Shown one piece after another: positions 61,341 through 64,000 of a stretch of DNA of 64,000 nucleotides; position 1 is the first letter of the stretch, and each line of letters opens with the position of its first letter. Source of the stretch: Streptomyces sp. HUAS MG91. Its GTDB lineage: Bacteria > Actinomycetota > Actinomycetes > Streptomycetales > Streptomycetaceae. The stretch lies in assembly GCF_040529335.1 (NCBI RefSeq), contig NZ_CP159534.1, forward strand, positions 4,526,001 to 4,590,000, given 5' to 3'. The notes beneath the pieces were generated by a model. The model saw nothing but the letters and a program-made list of their open reading frames with translations, had not been told where the DNA came from and ran no database searches. Position numbers and translations under genes: made by a program.

Positions 61341-63581
61341 ATGAACATCCAGGAGCGGCCTGTGGGCGCTGTCATCGCCCCGATCGCCCTTAGGTCGAGC
61401 GACGTCATCGACGTCCGGACCAGGGACCTGTGGGACGGCTTCGCCGCATACGCGCGACGCCACGGCACCACGCTGACGGGACACCACCATAGCAATCACG
61501 TGGTGGAGCCGACGGAGGAAATGGCGGCCGCCGTCGGCCTGGCCGCCGGTGCGCGAATCCTGGTCAGGACCCGGAAGTACGACGTGCGTCCCGTGGTGAC
61601 CAGGACCTGGTCCGACGAGCGGAGGGTGCTGGAGGCGGTCCGCCGTACCACCGAGTACGTGCCCCGGCCGCTGGCCCGGCGGCAGGAGACCGTGTTCCAC
61701 GGATTCGCCGAGGGGGTTCCCCTCGGTTCCGTCTGCCCGGCCGGCAAGCCGGTCGAGTCCGTGCTGATCGACGCGCTCACCGACCGTCTCGCGAGCCTCG
61801 CCGCGGTGCCGGTCGCCGACCTTCCGCCGCGTCCCGGCCACTGGCCCCGCGACGGGGACAGCAGGGGCTTCCTGCGGGCGCTGGCGCACCGGGCCGACGA
61901 GCAGATCCGCAGGTCCAACTGGCGGGACTTCGGCGGGCTGTTCGTGGCCCTGGGGGTGCCCGAGAACGCTCTCCAGCGGTACGCGCGCTGGGTGCCGGTC
62001 ATGACCTCGCGCCCGTTCGGCCTGCTCCACGGTGATCTCCACCGGGACAACGTCATCGTGTCCGGCGGCAGCGACGTCGCCCCGACGTGCGTGGACTGGG
62101 AACTCGCCACGTACGGCGACCCGTTGCACGACCTGGCCGTCCACCTGGTGCGCATGAGGTATCCCGAGGACCAGCTCGCCGAAGTGATCAGGTGCTGGGA
62201 GCGGGCGATGCGGCGGGTCGGCCCCGACGCGGTCGCGGGACTGCACCAGGACCTGAAGCACTACGTGGCCTTCGAGCACGCACAGTCCGTGTATCCGGAT
62301 GTCATCCGCGCTGTCGGCGCGCTGGGCGGCCGCTTCGGCCAGGAGCAGCTCGAAGCGGCCGCGCAGGAGATCCACCGGGCGCTGACCACCGCCCGCGAGC
62401 CCCTCGGGCTGCGCGACGCACCGGACCGCAAGACGATCGAGCGCCTGCTCTACCGGCGACAGGTGGCCCGTGGGGCCCGGCACCGGGACGAGAGGTTCGC
62501 CGTCCCCGTCGCCTGGCGGCAGGACCTCCGTGTTCCCCTGCGCGACGACTTCCCCGACCGGGCGGTCAGGGCCGCGCTGTGGGCGGAGGGCGCGGCCTCG
62601 GCACGCCACGTCTTCAAAGGGATCACCCATCTGGCGACGGTCGTGCCGGTGCCGCGCTTCGGGCCCGTCATGATTCGCAGGAAACTCCGCGCGGCCCAGC
62701 CGCTCGAACCCCGGTTCCTCAACGAGCACATGGTGCTGCGCGCGATCGAGGACGCCGGGCTCCCCGTCAAGGTGCCCCGCGTGCTCGCGCTCGGGGTCAG
62801 CGACCTGGACGACCGGTTCACCATCCATTCGTACATGGGCCCCTCCGACATCCGGCAGGCTCCGCGCCACCCGGAGGGCGGGTTGCTCCTCGGCCAGATG
62901 AGCGGCCTGGTGGACCAGCTGTGCGCACTGGCCGGCGTCGGCACGGAGTCCCTGATGCCCGCGATGCGGAGGGCGGGATTCGACGGGGAGGGCTTCTATC
63001 CGTGGCTCTGCGGCCAGCTCGTCGTCATGGTGCGGGAGTTGGCGGCGGAGACACGGGTGCTCGCGGGCCGGCTCGGCCTTCCGGACGCCGACACGCTCGG
63101 GGAGCTGCTGCGCACGCGCGAGGTGTCGCACCGGCCTCCCGTACTGCTCCACGGTGACCTCCATCCCTGGAACCTGGTGTGCAGCACCCGGGACTTCGGG
63201 CTCACGCTCCTGGACTGGGAGATGGCCATGGTCGGCGACCCGCTGTACGACATGGTGCGGCACCTGCACCTCACGCCGACGACCCGAGAGGTCAGGGGGC
63301 GGATGAGCGCCCTGTGGGCACAGCGGATGCCGGCCCGCTGCACGGTGGACTGGGAGGCCGACGCACGGGCCTATCAAGGCCTCGAAATCGTCCGCTCGGC
63401 CTATGTGGACCTGGACCGGATGATCACCAGGATCGGTCTCGGGGCGCCGAACGTGCGCCGCGCGGTCGACTCGTACACGGCGACGCTGAGCAAGGCGCGG
63501 AACTGGCTCGGGATGCCGGCCGGGCCCAGCACGGCGGACCGCCCCTATCTCGCGCTGGCCCTCTCCCGTACGGGGCGCTGA
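61341..63581 (+). CDS. Tandem double phosphotransferase (two APH-type kinase domains)
   Basis: 746 residues from ATG 61341 (GTG 61314 possible). Two full aminoglycoside-phosphotransferase/choline-kinase-type domains follow each other. Domain 1 (about 70-390) has the catalytic loop LLHGDLHRDNVIV (about 230) and the metal Asp in VDWELATYGDPLHDLAVH. Domain 2 (about 440-735) has LLHGDLHPWNLVC (about 604) and LLDWEMAMVGDPLYDMVRH. Each keeps H-x-D-x4-N and the D after it, so both may be active. Typical members are single domains of about 300 residues. Substrates may be a small metabolite or antibiotic. It follows the GntR/HAD cluster in the same direction. Confidence 0.88.
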   Translation: MNIQERPVGAVIAPIALRSSDVIDVRTRDLWDGFAAYARRHGTTLTGHHHSNHVVEPTEEMAAAVGLAAGARILVRTRKYDVRPVVTRTWSDERRVLEAVRRTTEYVPRPLARRQETVFHGFAEGVPLGSVCPAGKPVESVLIDALTDRLASLAAVPVADLPPRPGHWPRDGDSRGFLRALAHRADEQIRRSNWRDFGGLFVALGVPENALQRYARWVPVMTSRPFGLLHGDLHRDNVIVSGGSDVAPTCVDWELATYGDPLHDLAVHLVRMRYPEDQLAEVIRCWERAMRRVGPDAVAGLHQDLKHYVAFEHAQSVYPDVIRAVGALGGRFGQEQLEAAAQEIHRALTTAREPLGLRDAPDRKTIERLLYRRQVARGARHRDERFAVPVAWRQDLRVPLRDDFPDRAVRAALWAEGAASARHVFKGITHLATVVPVPRFGPVMIRRKLRAAQPLEPRFLNEHMVLRAIEDAGLPVKVPRVLALGVSDLDDRFTIHSYMGPSDIRQAPRHPEGGLLLGQMSGLVDQLCALAGVGTESLMPAMRRAGFDGEGFYPWLCGQLVVMVRELAAETRVLAGRLGLPDADTLGELLRTREVSHRPPVLLHGDLHPWNLVCSTRDFGLTLLDWEMAMVGDPLYDMVRHLHLTPTTREVRGRMSALWAQRMPARCTVDWEADARAYQGLEIVRSAYVDLDRMITRIGLGAPNVRRAVDSYTATLSKARNWLGMPAGPSTADRPYLALALSRTGR

Positions 63582-63631
63582 CGCCGCGCACACGACGGAC
63601 GCGCCCGCACGGCCCCCGTACCCTCCTTCCC

Positions 63632-64000
63632 ATGACCACCCCACCCCCCTCCCTCCGCGAACTGAAGAAGCGGCGCACCCGCGAGACGCTCTCCGAGACC
63701 GCCGTCCGGCTGTTCCTCGAGAGGGGGTACGACCAGGTGTCCGTGGCCGAGGTGGCCGCGGCGGCCGAGGTGTCCAAGCCGACCCTGTTCCGGTACTTCG
63801 CGGCCAAGGAGGATCTGGTCCTGCACCGGTTCGCCGATCACGAGGACGAGGCGGCGCGGGTCGTGGCCGGGCGGGCGGCGGGGGAGAGCGCGCTGGAGGC
63901 GCTGCGGCGGCACTTCCTGGCGGGCCTGGAGCGGCGGGATCCGGTGACGGGGCTGTGCGACCACCCGGCGGTTCTCGCCTATCAGCGGCTGCTGTACGGG
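63632..64000 (+). CDS. TetR family regulator (C-terminus outside window)
   Basis: Begins MTTPPPSLRELKKRRTRETLSETA at ATG 63632 and remains open to the last base (123 residues visible). The TetR_N helix-turn-helix is clear: AVRLFLERGYDQVSVAEVAAAAEVSKPTLFRYFAAKEDLVL. It is preceded by CCTCCTTCC, not a good ribosome site, and lies 50 bases after the phosphotransferase stop. The target cannot be told because the downstream neighbour is out of view. Confidence 0.9.
   Translation, partial: MTTPPPSLRELKKRRTRETLSETAVRLFLERGYDQVSVAEVAAAAEVSKPTLFRYFAAKEDLVLHRFADHEDEAARVVAGRAAGESALEALRRHFLAGLERRDPVTGLCDHPAVLAYQRLLYG

Noticed and set aside
60990..63644. 884-residue - strand frame opposite the double phosphotransferase
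   Set aside because: No motifs; the + strand holds two intact kinase signatures.
1..64000. tRNA, rRNA, CRISPR array or insertion sequence
   Set aside because: No tRNA-like TTCGA loops in a cloverleaf context, no regularly spaced repeats with unique spacers, and no transposase motifs were found on reading both strands.

Overview
The window is chromosomal DNA from a Streptomyces species. Evidence for this is the very high G+C (roughly 70% or more by eye), frequent GTG and some TTG starts, 4-base stop/start overlaps in operons, and recognisable Streptomyces regulators (GlnR, nickel-type Nur, CsoR, the WhiG anti-sigma RsiG). From memory, the order pit - pst - mutT - CHAD - ppk - mshD - glnR - sulfurtransferase - nur matches the conserved core of the Streptomyces coelicolor chromosome around SCO4138-SCO4179; I could not run a search to confirm this.

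Layout. 1-2032: a divergent MFS exporter/TetR pair with dyad operators between them. 2029-10657: a chromosomal type IV secretion-like cluster (degenerate coupling protein, a VirB4 split over two genes, VirB6/TrbL-like channel, TcpC/VirB8-like protein, VirB2-like small membrane protein, and a divergent lytic transglycosylase-NlpC/P60 enzyme), with no relaxase or integrase. 10852-15173: PAP2 phosphatase, secreted FAD oxidoreductase, LppX-like lipoprotein, small proteins and CsoR with its operator. 15355-25381: a phosphate block, with a PhoU-like protein plus Pit transporter on the + strand facing pstSCAB, mutT, CHAD and ppk on the - strand. 25846-30235: a YtrA-type regulator with one ABC ATPase and three related permeases. 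30333-37135: mycothiol synthase, secreted 5'-nucleotidase, a vWA surface protein with a sortase signal, and an LmeA-like protein. 37207-43640: ArsR-like regulator, two-component system, HtrA-like protease, LacI regulator, GlnR. 43894-51825: hydrolase, MoaD-like protein, Q-rich membrane protein, a cysteine leader peptide with rhodanese operon, and three anchored exported proteins in an operon. 51850-55130: nitrobindin-like protein, Nur, YgfZ, Dtd and RsiG. 55246-56500: an Eis-like acetyltransferase broken by one base.

56564-63581 is the most unusual part. A pair consisting of a tiny two-helix membrane protein and a divergent GntR-type regulator occurs twice. A third, diverged regulator follows without a small partner. 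All three regulators are preceded by the same AGTTGG-N3-CCAAC(T/C) dyad, and they are interleaved with a HAD phosphatase and a 746-residue protein holding two complete aminoglycoside-phosphotransferase-type kinase domains. I know of no described function for this set. A partial TetR gene ends the window.

Dispersed repeats are also present. A 20-base family (GCGCAGTTCCCCGCGCCCCT) recurs in intergenic regions, once as a perfect 25-bp inverted pair and once inside a coding region. A seven-unit 15-base minisatellite sits between two ABC permease genes. No rRNA, tRNA, CRISPR array or insertion sequence was seen.
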